Source: Patescibacteria group bacterium (GTDB lineage: Bacteria; Patescibacteria; ABY1; UBA10025; JAHIVO01). From it: a stretch of DNA of 64,000 nucleotides. Made by a program: the position numbers and the translations under genes. Where the stretch lies: contig JAQULM010000002.1 of assembly GCA_028718605.1 (NCBI GenBank), positions 62,001 to 126,000 on the forward strand. The letters run 5' to 3'. Within the stretch, counting starts at the first letter, position 1. Each line of letters begins with the position of its first letter. The notes beneath the pieces were generated by a model. It did not search any database, was not told the origin of the DNA, and was given only the letters and a program-made list of their open reading frames with translations. This document shows positions 46,474 through 54,796 of this stretch, piece after piece.

Positions 46474-46578
46474 CCCGCCTGCCTCAACGAACTCTAGGGG
46501 GAGGACTCGAACCTCCAACTTCTGCATTAACAGTGCAGCGTTCTACCAATTGAACTACCCTAGAGTTCGGCGGGCAGG
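46474..46578. mobile_element. 105-base palindrome-armed insertion carrying a tRNA-Asn
   Basis: On the minus strand the insertion starts with CCTGCCCGCC (46569-46578) and ends with GGCAGGCGGG (46474-46483), inverted copies matching at 8 of 10 positions. Between them lie four bases, a complete 73-base tRNA-Asn and eight bases. The arms are the same CCYGCCYGCC type as the palindrome in the broken tRNA-Leu. It sits exactly between anticodon bases 34 and 35 of the outer tRNA. Confidence 0.75.
46492..46564 (-). tRNA. tRNA-Asn (GTT), intact inner copy
   Basis: The acceptor TCTAGGG pairs with CCCTAGA, with discriminator G as expected for Asn and no encoded CCA. The D stem is GTTC/GAAC. The anticodon stem CTGCA/TGCAG encloses loop CTGTTAA, and the T arm is GGAGG/CCTCC with a normal loop. 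It lies inside the split anticodon of a second, decayed tRNA-Asn. Confidence 0.95.
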
Positions 46579-46613
46579 CAGTGCAGGGTTTTACCAATTT
46601 AAACTACCCCGGA
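46579..46613 (-). pseudogene. Outer tRNA-Asn, 5' half
   Basis: Acceptor strand TCCGGGG, TA, D stem GTTT/AAAC, a nine-base D loop, anticodon strand CTGCA, and loop bases CTG up to position 34. Its anticodon strand pairs fully with the TGCGG of the 3' half at 46433-46473. Confidence 0.75.
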
Positions 46614-46641
46614 ATAAAAAAATTCCCGCTTGTCGGCGGGA
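46614..46641 (-). terminator. Terminator downstream of the VTT-domain gene
   Basis: Minus strand: TCCCGC / GCGGGA stem with a six-base loop, followed by ATTTTTTTAT. It lies between the VTT gene and the tRNA-Asn locus. Confidence 0.75.
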
Positions 46642-46776
46642 CTTTATTCTATTTGATTACACAATGAAAATCACGCCGATGCGAAACGGTTGTTCTTGTT
46701 ATTATTCGATGTGTGGACGGGATATTTCATAGTGTCTGTATTGTATGCCAATGCTCTGCTTGCTGTCAATACGCGC

Positions 46777-47475
46777 TTACGCTTCCGGCGCCGTATCTTT
46801 CGAAAATACTTTTTCCACGGTAACGGCCACGAGCATTATGAGCAGAATAATGAACGCATAACCGAGCCGCGCGCCGCCGGATGCGGACAGGAGCTTGCTG
46901 CCGAACGTCGTGAGAATGGACAGGTTGATGGCAAAACCGACGGTTATAATAAAGAGAAACCGGCGGTACTTCATATCGGCAAGCCCGATGACGTAGCCAA
47001 ACATGTCCAGTGGAAAAATCGGCACCGCGTACATCGCGAGCACGAGGAAACGGTTCCGGCGCAGGAATTTATCATACTTGGCAATAGTCCGCTCTTTGAT
47101 AATCTTCTGCACGATCGGCCGGCCGAGCTTGCGCGCGATCCAGAACGAACATGTGGAACCGATAATATTCGCGACCCAGACGTACAGCATTCCCGGCCAT
47201 ACGCCGTACAGCACGCCCGCGCCGATGGAAATGAACGTGCCCGGAAGGGGCGCGATTATTGACTCAATCACGACTGTCAGCATAAGCGCGAGCGGGCCGC
47301 TCGCACCGAAGCGGCTGACCCACTCAGTCACGTCGCTCTTGGTCGGCAATGAGGGATTCCATACCACGAAGGCAAGTACAAGTGCGAGAAAAACGCCGAT
47401 AATGATAAGGTCCGTCTTCCATAAATCCTTATGGGTGCGGAATACCCGGTCGTATGCTGTATGGATAAAACTCAT
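46777..47475 (-). CDS. TVP38/TMEM64 (VTT/DedA-like) membrane protein
   Basis: From the ATG at 47475 the product has 232 residues with about six membrane segments. The VTT/SNARE-associated domain shows the reentrant-loop region FGASGPLALMLTVVIESIIAPLPGTFISIGAGVLYG and the later YAVPIFPLDMFGYVIGL. Members of this superfamily are linked to lipid (undecaprenyl phosphate or phospholipid) flipping and membrane homeostasis. An upstream in-frame start at 47517 is possible but lacks a ribosome-binding site. It ends well before the terminator at 46614. Confidence 0.8.
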   Translation of the reverse strand: MSFIHTAYDRVFRTHKDLWKTDLIIIGVFLALVLAFVVWNPSLPTKSDVTEWVSRFGASGPLALMLTVVIESIIAPLPGTFISIGAGVLYGVWPGMLYVWVANIIGSTCSFWIARKLGRPIVQKIIKERTIAKYDKFLRRNRFLVLAMYAVPIFPLDMFGYVIGLADMKYRRFLFIITVGFAINLSILTTFGSKLLSASGGARLGYAFIILLIMLVAVTVEKVFSKDTAPEA

Positions 47476-47580
47476 GCGTATATTGTACCCTATTTTAATA
47501 AAAATAAAGAGTGGCATATGATAAACAGAATGCCAATTGGAGTGCTTTATAAAAATATCCCGACAAACACTTGATTGCTG

Positions 47581-48738
47581 CTACCCGACAAGCGCGAGCC
47601 ATCCGGGTTTGAACACAAGCACGATCCCGAGCAGCAGGATGACAATGCCGCCGATCAGCGTCGCGTATCGCGAATACTTGCCGCTCGTACCGACTGCTTT
47701 CGCCGTTACCATGGCAATAGCGAATACGATCATGTCGTCGAGCATGAAAATAATCACGTACAGCGCCAGGTACAGGTAGTACTGGAAACGCGACAAGTTG
47801 TTTAATGCAAGTACCTGGGTAAATATTGCGGGTAGGCCGACTGAACACGCAAGCTCAATCAAATTTACGATAAATGCGACAACAATAATCGCGGGAATGG
47901 CGAGCCAGAGCGCGCGCGTCTGGACTGCCTTTTTTATGCGTTCAGTAATACTGCGGCGCTGTTCAACGTTCGTGGCCTCGCATTCCCCTGGTTTCATCTT
48001 CGTAAACCGGCGGATGTAGTACGCGCCAACGCCGAGCGCACATACGCCAATCAGTACCTGGACAAACCTGACCATGCCGATAAAGTGGAAAAACTCCAGC
48101 CACGCGGCGAGAAAAACGAAATAAATAAAAGCAGACGCTCCGATAAATGTCAGCCCCAGGAGCCACATGCGCCGGCGGTTCTTCATCGGCAGCATCATGC
48201 TGATGAGGATGATAAGCACCCACATAGCGCACGGATTAAACCCGTCAATCGCGGCAACAACTGCGGTCATTCCGACGATTGAAAACCTCGACAAATCAAC
48301 CTGCCCGACAATTGGCAGCGTCACCAGGAGCGGATTCTCCTGCTCACACTTCATTTCCTCCAGGCACTGGTCGATGATGCCCCGGATGCGGGAGCCAGTA
48401 TCCGATTCGGTATTGAACCCGACAACCACCTCATCGCGGATAAATGTCGCCGGTACGCCAGTAATCGATTGGCCGGAATCTTTGATGAACTTGATAAAGA
48501 GGTCACGGTTTTCCGTACTCGATTGGATTTCGTACCTATTGATATGGATCTGGCTGCCGTACTCCTGCTCGAGTGTGTCCAAAAACGGCTCCTCTTTCGC
48601 ACAGTGGGGGCACCCCTCGCGCCAAAAAAAATTGATCTCAAGTGGCTCCGCTGCCGCCCGCGTGATGGCAGGAAACAGCGCACCAATAACGGCAGCTGAA
48701 ACAACGAATACGATAATAAAATTTCGGAATGCTCTCAT
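47581..48738 (-). CDS. Thioredoxin-DsbD/CcdA fusion membrane protein
   Basis: The product has 385 residues: a signal anchor (1-28, ending RAAA), a periplasmic thioredoxin-like domain with CPHC at 43-46, and a cis-Pro at TGVPATF. A six-to-seven-segment CcdA/DsbD-type transmembrane part follows, with the two membrane Cys that carry electrons, in GFNPCAMW and IELACSVGLP. It should pass reducing power from the cytoplasm to the outer face. Having the thioredoxin domain at the N-terminus is the reverse of E. coli DsbD's C-terminal domain. It could keep the two DsbA-like proteins working as isomerases or reductases. Confidence 0.88.
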   Translation of the reverse strand: MRAFRNFIIVFVVSAAVIGALFPAITRAAAEPLEINFFWREGCPHCAKEEPFLDTLEQEYGSQIHINRYEIQSSTENRDLFIKFIKDSGQSITGVPATFIRDEVVVGFNTESDTGSRIRGIIDQCLEEMKCEQENPLLVTLPIVGQVDLSRFSIVGMTAVVAAIDGFNPCAMWVLIILISMMLPMKNRRRMWLLGLTFIGASAFIYFVFLAAWLEFFHFIGMVRFVQVLIGVCALGVGAYYIRRFTKMKPGECEATNVEQRRSITERIKKAVQTRALWLAIPAIIVVAFIVNLIELACSVGLPAIFTQVLALNNLSRFQYYLYLALYVIIFMLDDMIVFAIAMVTAKAVGTSGKYSRYATLIGGIVILLLGIVLVFKPGWLALVG

Positions 48739-48875
48739 AGGAGGATGGTACACATCATACAGGGTAATTCCGCCGGCTGCAATATGAGGAAATCAACTCC
48801 CGATCGGATGCAGATAAAAAAGGAAGCGGATGGCGACACGGACCACCCGCTTGGGGAAAATATGATCAATTCCTC

Positions 48876-49412
48876 CTATCCTTGAGGCGCTTCGGCGTCT
48901 CCAGCCGGCAATCCGTGCACTGCAAGCTGGCGGTTGCGGTACCGCTTGTCATACGTTACCTCTCTGATGATCGGCCAGTCAGCGGGTGGTACGAAGGCAT
49001 TTGCGGCTTGTTCAGACTCGAATTCAATCTCGAGTATGAAGAGTCCGGCAAGGCTGCCCTGGAACACGTCCACTTCGAATGTGAGGTTGCCGACACGTAT
49101 GGAGTACCGGTACTTTTCCAGGCGCCTGCCCTGAGTCAACGGCCAATCAGTGCAGAACACCCACCGCGGGATCTCGGTTTCCCATTCCCGGCGGCTCAAC
49201 TGGCCGCCGTTCTTCACCGTCATGAAGTACTCGTAACGATAGCGCTTTGGGCCCTTGGTGCCGCATTGCCGTAACCGCGGAGCGCTTTTTCCATCCAGAT
49301 ACCCCTGGCGGATAAGAATTCCGGGATCGCCCCCTATGCATCCTGGCACCTCGCTGAGCACAAATTTGCGCTCAACTTCCATATGGCTTGCGCCACCGAG
49401 ATTCGTTTTCAA
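48876..49412 (-). CDS. CYTH-domain protein
   Basis: Triphosphate-tunnel metalloenzyme family (class IV adenylate cyclase, thiamine triphosphatase or tripolyphosphatase). The 178-residue product has the hallmark ExExK at EVERKF (about 12-17), basic strands RLRQ and RYRYEYFMTVK, the acidic FEVDVF, and FILEIEFES, which form the tunnel. TTG at 49412 is the start, with AAGGAGG seven bases upstream; the next ATG would remove ten residues just before the motif. It has its own promoter. The likely activity is inorganic triphosphate hydrolysis, by family analogy. Confidence 0.85.
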   Translation of the reverse strand: MKTNLGGASHMEVERKFVLSEVPGCIGGDPGILIRQGYLDGKSAPRLRQCGTKGPKRYRYEYFMTVKNGGQLSRREWETEIPRWVFCTDWPLTQGRRLEKYRYSIRVGNLTFEVDVFQGSLAGLFILEIEFESEQAANAFVPPADWPIIREVTYDKRYRNRQLAVHGLPAGDAEAPQG

Positions 49413-49464
49413 TCAAACACCTCCTTACTCCTCTACAAGAACACGTGACTCAATTGAATGCTGA

Positions 49465-49493
49465 ATGGTACCAAAAAACTGCACTCATGTCAA
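49465..49493 (-). promoter_or_regulatory. Promoter of the CYTH gene
   Basis: Minus strand TTGACA, a 17-base spacer and TACCAT, 53 bases before the TTG start, just beyond the end of the ABC ATPase gene. Confidence 0.65.
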
Positions 49494-49518
49494 GCGAGTA
49501 GCTTCTTCTTGCCGCTTA

Positions 49519-50187
49519 TTACTGGTGCACAATCCGACCGTCTCGCATCTCGATGGTACGCTGGGCGTGTTTCGCGATATCCAACGCATGGGTAACGACA
49601 ATCAGTGTCACCCCTTTTTCGCGATTAAGCTTTTCGAGGATGTCCATGATTTGCAGGCCTGCTTTTGTGTCCACGTCACCAGTCGGCTCATCGCCGAGGA
49701 TGACAAGAGGATCGTTTGCGAGAGCACGGGCGATTGCGACGCGCTGGCGCTCACCGCCGGACATACGAGTCGGGCGTTTGCCAGCAAGGTGCCCGACACC
49801 GATAAGCTCGAGGAGTAACCGGGCTTTTGCCTCCTTGGCTGACGCGGATCCGGAGATTTCATGCATCGGGATAATAACATTCTCCAGTGCGGTCAGCTGC
49901 GGAAGGAGGTTATGGAGCTGAAAAATGAAGCCAACTTTGTGGCTTCGCACCTCGTCCAAAGCAGCGAAAGTTGCAAGATCGGCGCCGTCCAAGAAGACCT
50001 GGCCGGACGTCGGCCGGTCTAACGCCGATATCATATTGAGGAGTGTTGATTTGCCGCACCCGGACGGGCCAATAATCGAGATGTATTCACCTCGGCGTAT
50101 GGAAATATCAACACCGTCCAAGGCCTTCACCCGGCCCTCCTCGAAGTATTTTTTCAGATCGTGAGTTTCGATAATGGAATCGTTCAT
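49519..50187 (-). CDS. ABC transporter ATPase (MacB/LolD type), cassette 1
   Basis: The 222-residue ATPase has Walker A GPSGCGKST, Q-loop FQLHNLLPQL, signature MSGGERQRVAIARA and Walker B VILGDEPTGDVD. The family (MacB, LolD, FtsE-like) works with FtsX-type permeases and usually pulls substrates or signals outside the membrane rather than carrying them across. It starts seven bases after its permease gene. Confidence 0.93.
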   Translation of the reverse strand: MNDSIIETHDLKKYFEEGRVKALDGVDISIRRGEYISIIGPSGCGKSTLLNMISALDRPTSGQVFLDGADLATFAALDEVRSHKVGFIFQLHNLLPQLTALENVIIPMHEISGSASAKEAKARLLLELIGVGHLAGKRPTRMSGGERQRVAIARALANDPLVILGDEPTGDVDTKAGLQIMDILEKLNREKGVTLIVVTHALDIAKHAQRTIEMRDGRIVHQ

Positions 50188-50193
50188 ATGCGT

Positions 50194-51306
50194 TTACTCG
50201 TAGCGCAACGCTTCCATCGGGGAAAAACGCGACGCACGGTATGCGGGGTAGAGAGCGCCGAGAATAACGACAACGACGGCGACCAGCAGTGCTTGCAGGA
50301 AAATTTCAGCTTCCATGGTGATGTCCAGCCAGGATTTTGCCATATTGGTCTGCATCATCAGCCAGACGACCCCGAGCCCGAGAGCGATACCGATAATGGC
50401 AGCCCCCAGCGAAATGACGATCGCCTCGCCGAGAATCATGGCCATCACCCGCCTCCGCTTCCAGCCGACGGCGCGCAGCACTCCGATTTCCCGCGTACGT
50501 TCGAATACCGACATGATAATCGTGTTCATAACGCCAATGCCGCCGATGACCATAGCAAGGACGGAAATCGCCCACGATACGGAATCAATAATGCTCAAAC
50601 CTTGGTCCAGGGAACCGAAATCATCCATGTCGACCACGCATAAGAGCGCAGTATCTCGTGCTTCGACAGCGTCTGCCACAGCCCGCGGATCCAACCCCGG
50701 ATTGATATTGACCATTGCCATGCTGACCTGATTATCGGTATAAGAATTCAAGCGCTGAGTTTCCGCGATTGTCGTCGCAGCGCCGCCATCCTGCATTGTC
50801 ACGCCGGACTCAAAAATGCCAACAATCGCATAATCCTTATTATTGAGCACAATAGTGTCTCCGACTTTCAGGTTATAGTTTTTTGCGGCAATGCGCCCAA
50901 TGGCAACCTCGTCGCCGTTTCGGTATATCCGCCCGTCGGTAATCCGTGCACCGAGGAGATCAAGGTCATTCGGGTCAATTCCGCCCAGAATAAAGTAAGG
51001 ATTACCAGTGAACGGCGCGAGGGACATAACATATGGGACGACGGACTCGACACCCTCGGTATTACGCACGGTCTGGAGTTGCTCCCGGGTAACGACGCTC
51101 AGTATCATGTCGGCAACGTCTGCTTTTGCAACGGTAAAATCCGCCTTCCCCGGTTTAAAGGCCGTAGACATGCTGTTTGTCAGCCCGTTCGAAACCATAC
51201 CGAAGATAATGATCGTCGCGATGCCGATGCTAATGCCGACGATGGTCAGGATAGTCCGCGTCTTGCGATTGAACAGATTTTTTATGATGAGGCGTAGAAA
51301 AAGCAT
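50194..51306 (-). CDS. ABC transporter permease (MacB/FtsX type), cassette 1
   Basis: From the ATG at 51306 the product has 370 residues. The first membrane segment is at about 20-40. A large extracytoplasmic MacB_PCD domain follows (about 45-240: NTEGVESVVPYV, RITDGRIYRNGDEVAIG, KVGDTIVLNNKDYAIVGIFE). Three C-terminal segments form the FtsX domain with the TREIGVLRAVGWKRR coupling motif, and PMEALRYE ends the protein. The substrate is unknown. Confidence 0.9.
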   Translation of the reverse strand: MLFLRLIIKNLFNRKTRTILTIVGISIGIATIIIFGMVSNGLTNSMSTAFKPGKADFTVAKADVADMILSVVTREQLQTVRNTEGVESVVPYVMSLAPFTGNPYFILGGIDPNDLDLLGARITDGRIYRNGDEVAIGRIAAKNYNLKVGDTIVLNNKDYAIVGIFESGVTMQDGGAATTIAETQRLNSYTDNQVSMAMVNINPGLDPRAVADAVEARDTALLCVVDMDDFGSLDQGLSIIDSVSWAISVLAMVIGGIGVMNTIIMSVFERTREIGVLRAVGWKRRRVMAMILGEAIVISLGAAIIGIALGLGVVWLMMQTNMAKSWLDITMEAEIFLQALLVAVVVVILGALYPAYRASRFSPMEALRYE

Positions 51307-51399
51307 ATGTAGTATTGCAATACAGTATAGTAAAAAAGCTAAGTACAACAATCATAATTTCGCTTTATTCTCCCAGTTTTCTCGGTCATAACAAAATTT

Positions 51400-51969
51400 T
51401 CAACTTATCGCGATCATCCGCCGATACAATAGTACCGCGCGGTCCCGCACGGGTAGCCTGGTGTTCCTGGTCTGGCGCTTGACGAATGCGGTGATTTGTT
51501 TGGAAGATTTCAACGTCTCATCATCAAAACCGGCGAACACGTCAAGCAAATGCCCTATCACGATATTGCCGCATTCAGGCGACGGCTTCCCTTTATTGTA
51601 GTACATAACTTTTTCCACCCCGAGTAAAGCTTTGAGAATCTTGCTTCGTAATCGCGGCTTATGCGCGGCGATTTTACCCAATGCATTCACTGCATTACTT
51701 GCGGTGATCAGTGACGGGGCTTTGGTAAAGCGCAGTAACCGGGGCACCAGTTTCGTTATCCGGCCTTGGGCATCTGCGGCCGAAAGATTGCCGATGACAA
51801 TCAAACCGGTCCAGCGGAGCACGTTGTTTTCTCCGTCCAGCAACCGGACAAAGGTATTCAACTGTGGGTACAGCGTTTGGGGATTCTTTTCTGAAACGGC
51901 GATCGCCCGCTTCGCACAATGATACTTAATTTCCGGTTTGTCTGATTTGAAATCGTGTAAATTAATCAT
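51400..51969 (-). CDS. HEAT-repeat-like helical protein
   Basis: The family is not precisely assigned. The 189-residue, largely alpha-helical product has repeated paired helices such as NVLRWTGLIVIGNLSAADAQGRITKLVP and SLITASNAVNALGKIAAHKPRLRSKIL, each about 37-40 residues, as in HEAT/ARM repeats. No signal peptide. It probably serves as a cytoplasmic protein-protein scaffold. It lies upstream of ABC cassette 1 on the same strand, with a gap of about 90 bases. Confidence 0.7.
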   Translation of the reverse strand: MINLHDFKSDKPEIKYHCAKRAIAVSEKNPQTLYPQLNTFVRLLDGENNVLRWTGLIVIGNLSAADAQGRITKLVPRLLRFTKAPSLITASNAVNALGKIAAHKPRLRSKILKALLGVEKVMYYNKGKPSPECGNIVIGHLLDVFAGFDDETLKSSKQITAFVKRQTRNTRLPVRDRAVLLYRRMIAIS

Positions 51970-52045
51970 ACGCGCAATGGCTTCCTCGTTAAGTACGACA
52001 GAAACAATATTTATATTGTAAATCCATTTTTATTTTTAAACAAGT

Positions 52046-52075
52046 AAAAACTTCGCAGGTACCTGCGAAGTTTTT
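52046..52075. terminator. Palindromic bidirectional terminator after ABC cassette 2
   Basis: A 30-base perfect palindrome, AAAAACTTCGCAGGT and its reverse complement, with T runs in both directions. It ends the cassette-2 permease gene (stop at 52099) on the minus strand. Confidence 0.85.
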
Positions 52076-52098
52076 ATTAGATACAACGATGGTAATTG

Positions 52099-53550
52099 CT
52101 ATTCGTACCGGAGCGCATCAACAGGGTTCAGGCGGCTGGAACGGACTGCCGGCCCCAAGCCTGACAGCAATCCGATGACTGTGGTAAATGCGAGGACGCC
52201 GACGATAAGCCACCAGGGAAACGAAGCCACTTTATCGAACGGCAGGTCAATAGACGAAGCGTATTTGTCAGCAATAATGTTTGCCGCCTTCCCAATCCCA
52301 TAACTCAATGCCAGCCCAAAAACTCCGCCGATAAATCCGAGGAGCGCCGCCTCAAACGTGAACAGCCGGCGAATGGTTTTTCTGGTTGCGCCGCACGCCC
52401 GCATGACGCCAATTTCACGGATCCGTTCGTAGCCGGCCATGACCATCGTATTGATAATGCCGATTGCCGCGACAAAGAGTGAGATGCCGCCAATGGCACC
52501 GAAAACAGCGCCGATTGCCATGAGCATGTTGTTGGTTTCATCCAACATGTCCTGCGCGGTGGAAACGCCATAGCCCAGCTTGCTAATAGCGTCGGAGACG
52601 CCTTTTATATTACTCGTATCGTCCGTTTTCAGGATAATAGAACCATAGCCATTCTTCGCAGAATCGTCGTTTTTAACCAATACCTGTGTTCCACTGCAAT
52701 CCTTTTCGGGACCCCGATAGGTCTTGTCTTTCATTGCCTGCTGTTCCTCCTGGGAACAGCTGCTCTGCCATTCCCATCGTACGTGTGTCATGAGCTTTCT
52801 CGCCCACGCGATGTTGATATAGTTTTGGCTGCTGTCAAATGTGCTGCTCTTGGCAACGCCGACAATTTCCGCATTAATTTCAATTATCTTTTTCTGCTGC
52901 TCCTCCCAATACGCCTTATCATCGCCCTCGAGGGGTTTTTCCGGGGTCAAGCCGCCCCAGTCGGGAATATCCCCTCCCTGGAACATTAAAACAACGTTCT
53001 TGCCAAGGAGGTTTTCCGGATTTCCGCTCGAGCCATACGTCTTGGCGAATTCCGTACTCACGATTATTTTGTCCATGTCCTCGCCGGTCAGGTTGCGCCC
53101 TGCCGCAAGCGGCATATTGAAAACCTTAGTTTCTGGATCATATGAAATGAGATTGGCCCACATCTTTTTATCCTGGCCCTCCAACTTCATATTCTTGATC
53201 CACAGGCCAGATCCGATCGGGGTAGCATCAGCGACGTGGGGCAGGGCTTTCAGCGTCGCCACGGTCGTATCGTCAAGTATTTTGCCGCTCTCATCGCTCC
53301 CGCCCGTATCCCCGCGGATCAAGCCGCTTCCGCTGTCAGCAGCGTTCGGATCCGGTGTAACGGTAACGAGCGTAAAAGCATCCATACTCGCAAAGAAGTC
53401 CTGGACAGACTGCCGGATCGTCACCAGCAGCGACACCATGAGAATAATCGACAGCGAGCCGATGGTAATCGCGACAATTGTTAAAAACGTCCTGACTTTG
53501 TGCCGGACAAGGTTTTTAAATGCGCTTCGGAAATAATCAAGGAATCTCAT
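52099..53550 (-). CDS. ABC transporter permease (MacB/FtsX type), cassette 2
   Basis: The 483-residue product is longer than the cassette-1 permease. It has an N-terminal membrane segment at about 20-45, an enlarged extracytoplasmic MacB_PCD domain (about 46-340), and three C-terminal segments with the GYERIREIGVMRACGATRK coupling helix and LNPVDALRYE terminus. The domain includes a Cys pair (SSCSQEEQQ, KDCSGTQV) that may form a disulfide. It follows its ATPase by six bases. Substrate unknown. Confidence 0.9.
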   Translation of the reverse strand: MRFLDYFRSAFKNLVRHKVRTFLTIVAITIGSLSIILMVSLLVTIRQSVQDFFASMDAFTLVTVTPDPNAADSGSGLIRGDTGGSDESGKILDDTTVATLKALPHVADATPIGSGLWIKNMKLEGQDKKMWANLISYDPETKVFNMPLAAGRNLTGEDMDKIIVSTEFAKTYGSSGNPENLLGKNVVLMFQGGDIPDWGGLTPEKPLEGDDKAYWEEQQKKIIEINAEIVGVAKSSTFDSSQNYINIAWARKLMTHVRWEWQSSCSQEEQQAMKDKTYRGPEKDCSGTQVLVKNDDSAKNGYGSIILKTDDTSNIKGVSDAISKLGYGVSTAQDMLDETNNMLMAIGAVFGAIGGISLFVAAIGIINTMVMAGYERIREIGVMRACGATRKTIRRLFTFEAALLGFIGGVFGLALSYGIGKAANIIADKYASSIDLPFDKVASFPWWLIVGVLAFTTVIGLLSGLGPAVRSSRLNPVDALRYE

Positions 53551-53556
53551 ACTGAA

Positions 53557-54219
53557 TTATTTTACTTTGCCGTCAGTAATCGTCAGTTTCTTTTTTGCCT
53601 GCACGGCAACGTTCGGATCGTGGGTAATGACAATAATTGTGACGCCGAGTTCTTTGTTCAGGTGCTTCAAGATATCAACAATTTCAGCGCTCTTTTTTGT
53701 GTCCAAGTTGCCGGTCGGTTCATCTGCGATTATAATACGGGGGTTATTCGCCAACGCCCGTGCAATGCACACCCGCTGCCGCTGGCCGCCTGACAGCTGG
53801 GTTGGCCGGTGGTTCATGCGATCGCCGAGCCCAACCGCCTTGAGGCATTCGGTCGCGTGCTTCTTCCGTTCGGATAATTTGACTTTTGCGAAAACGAGCG
53901 GCACCATTACATTTTCGAGTGCCGTGTAATTCGGCTGAAGGTTAAAATTTTGGAACACAAACCCAACCATCTTATTGCGATAGTGGGAGAGCGCCTTGTC
54001 GTTTGCTTTCGCAAGGCTTTGGCCGTCAACGAAAACGTCGCCATCGTCCGGCGTATCAAGGCCGCCGATGACGTTTGCGAGCGTTGATTTACCCGAACCA
54101 GACGGTCCTGTAACAGCGATAAAATCACCGTCATCAACATCCAGGGTGACACGGTCAAGCGCGTGTATCTTCTCGCCGCCGAGCTCGTATATCTTTGATA
54201 CTTGCTTGAGTTGTATCAT
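53557..54219 (-). CDS. ABC transporter ATPase (MacB/LolD type), cassette 2
   Basis: The 220-residue ATPase has Walker A GPSGSGKST, Q-loop FQNFNLQP, signature LSGGQRQRVCIARA, Walker B IIIADEPTGNLD and H-loop ITHDPNVA. It is the first gene of the second cassette. The gene order (ATPase then permease) is opposite to cassette 1, so the two cassettes are not a simple recent tandem copy. Confidence 0.93.
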   Translation of the reverse strand: MIQLKQVSKIYELGGEKIHALDRVTLDVDDGDFIAVTGPSGSGKSTLANVIGGLDTPDDGDVFVDGQSLAKANDKALSHYRNKMVGFVFQNFNLQPNYTALENVMVPLVFAKVKLSERKKHATECLKAVGLGDRMNHRPTQLSGGQRQRVCIARALANNPRIIIADEPTGNLDTKKSAEIVDILKHLNKELGVTIIVITHDPNVAVQAKKKLTITDGKVK

Positions 54220-54289
54220 TCGCTCGTTTTTAATTTTGGTGTTTGTTTGATTGTATTATAGCATGATTCCACGAAAAAAACAAGGCTTC

Positions 54290-54787
54290 CTAACATCGAT
54301 GCGCTGCTAAAAATTTTTCAAATTGCGTATCAGGATACAGGTAGTGCCAGATTGATCCCCTCGTGGAAAAAAACTTCAAAATGGGCGTGAGAAAATTAAT
54401 ATACACGCGCGCATTTTGTTCGCCCGACCATTCATAAATTCCCAAATAGTCTTTCGTCTTCGGATCCACCATCCAAAGTTTCACCCTGAACCCACGGAAG
54501 CCGCTCCAAAACGGCGTTGTTAGGATGCACACGCGCTGGAACAGCCAATGAAAAAACGGATTGGAGCCGATGAGCTTGAGGCGGAAACCGAACACAAGCA
54601 CGGCTGACGCATCCTGCGTGCGAGGCAGCTGCGACACTGTTTCGCGGAATATAGTATACGTGCCGTACGGAGAAACACTATACAGAGTACCAATCCTGTC
54701 GTGCCGCAGCTCCATCTGCCACGCCATGGTGGTCATAAAACAGAGGCACGAGAAAAAAGTTTGTTTGAGAAGAGACACCGTGGTCAT
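54290..54787 (-). CDS. Conserved-looking protein of unknown function (165 aa)
   Basis: Not recognised with certainty. The N-terminus is hydrophobic (residues 5-22). The rest is a soluble domain with LVFGFRLKLIGSNPFFHWLFQ, FRGFRVKLWMVDPKTKDYLGIYEWSG and a terminal WHYLYPDTQFEKFLAAHRC. The pattern suggests a small alpha/beta barrel-like fold (the W-x-G-x(4)-A pattern is seen in dimeric mono-oxygenase-like proteins), but no catalytic residue can be named. It begins nine bases after the DUF3795-type gene and probably shares its transcript. Confidence 0.6.
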   Translation of the reverse strand: MTTVSLLKQTFFSCLCFMTTMAWQMELRHDRIGTLYSVSPYGTYTIFRETVSQLPRTQDASAVLVFGFRLKLIGSNPFFHWLFQRVCILTTPFWSGFRGFRVKLWMVDPKTKDYLGIYEWSGEQNARVYINFLTPILKFFSTRGSIWHYLYPDTQFEKFLAAHRC

Positions 54788-54796
54788 TATTTACCT

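Noticed and set aside
46433..46613. Group I or archaeal-type tRNA intron in tRNA-Asn
   Set aside because: The insert is 105 bases and consists mostly of another tRNA. It has no room for a group I core and no bulge-helix-bulge at the junction that I can draw.
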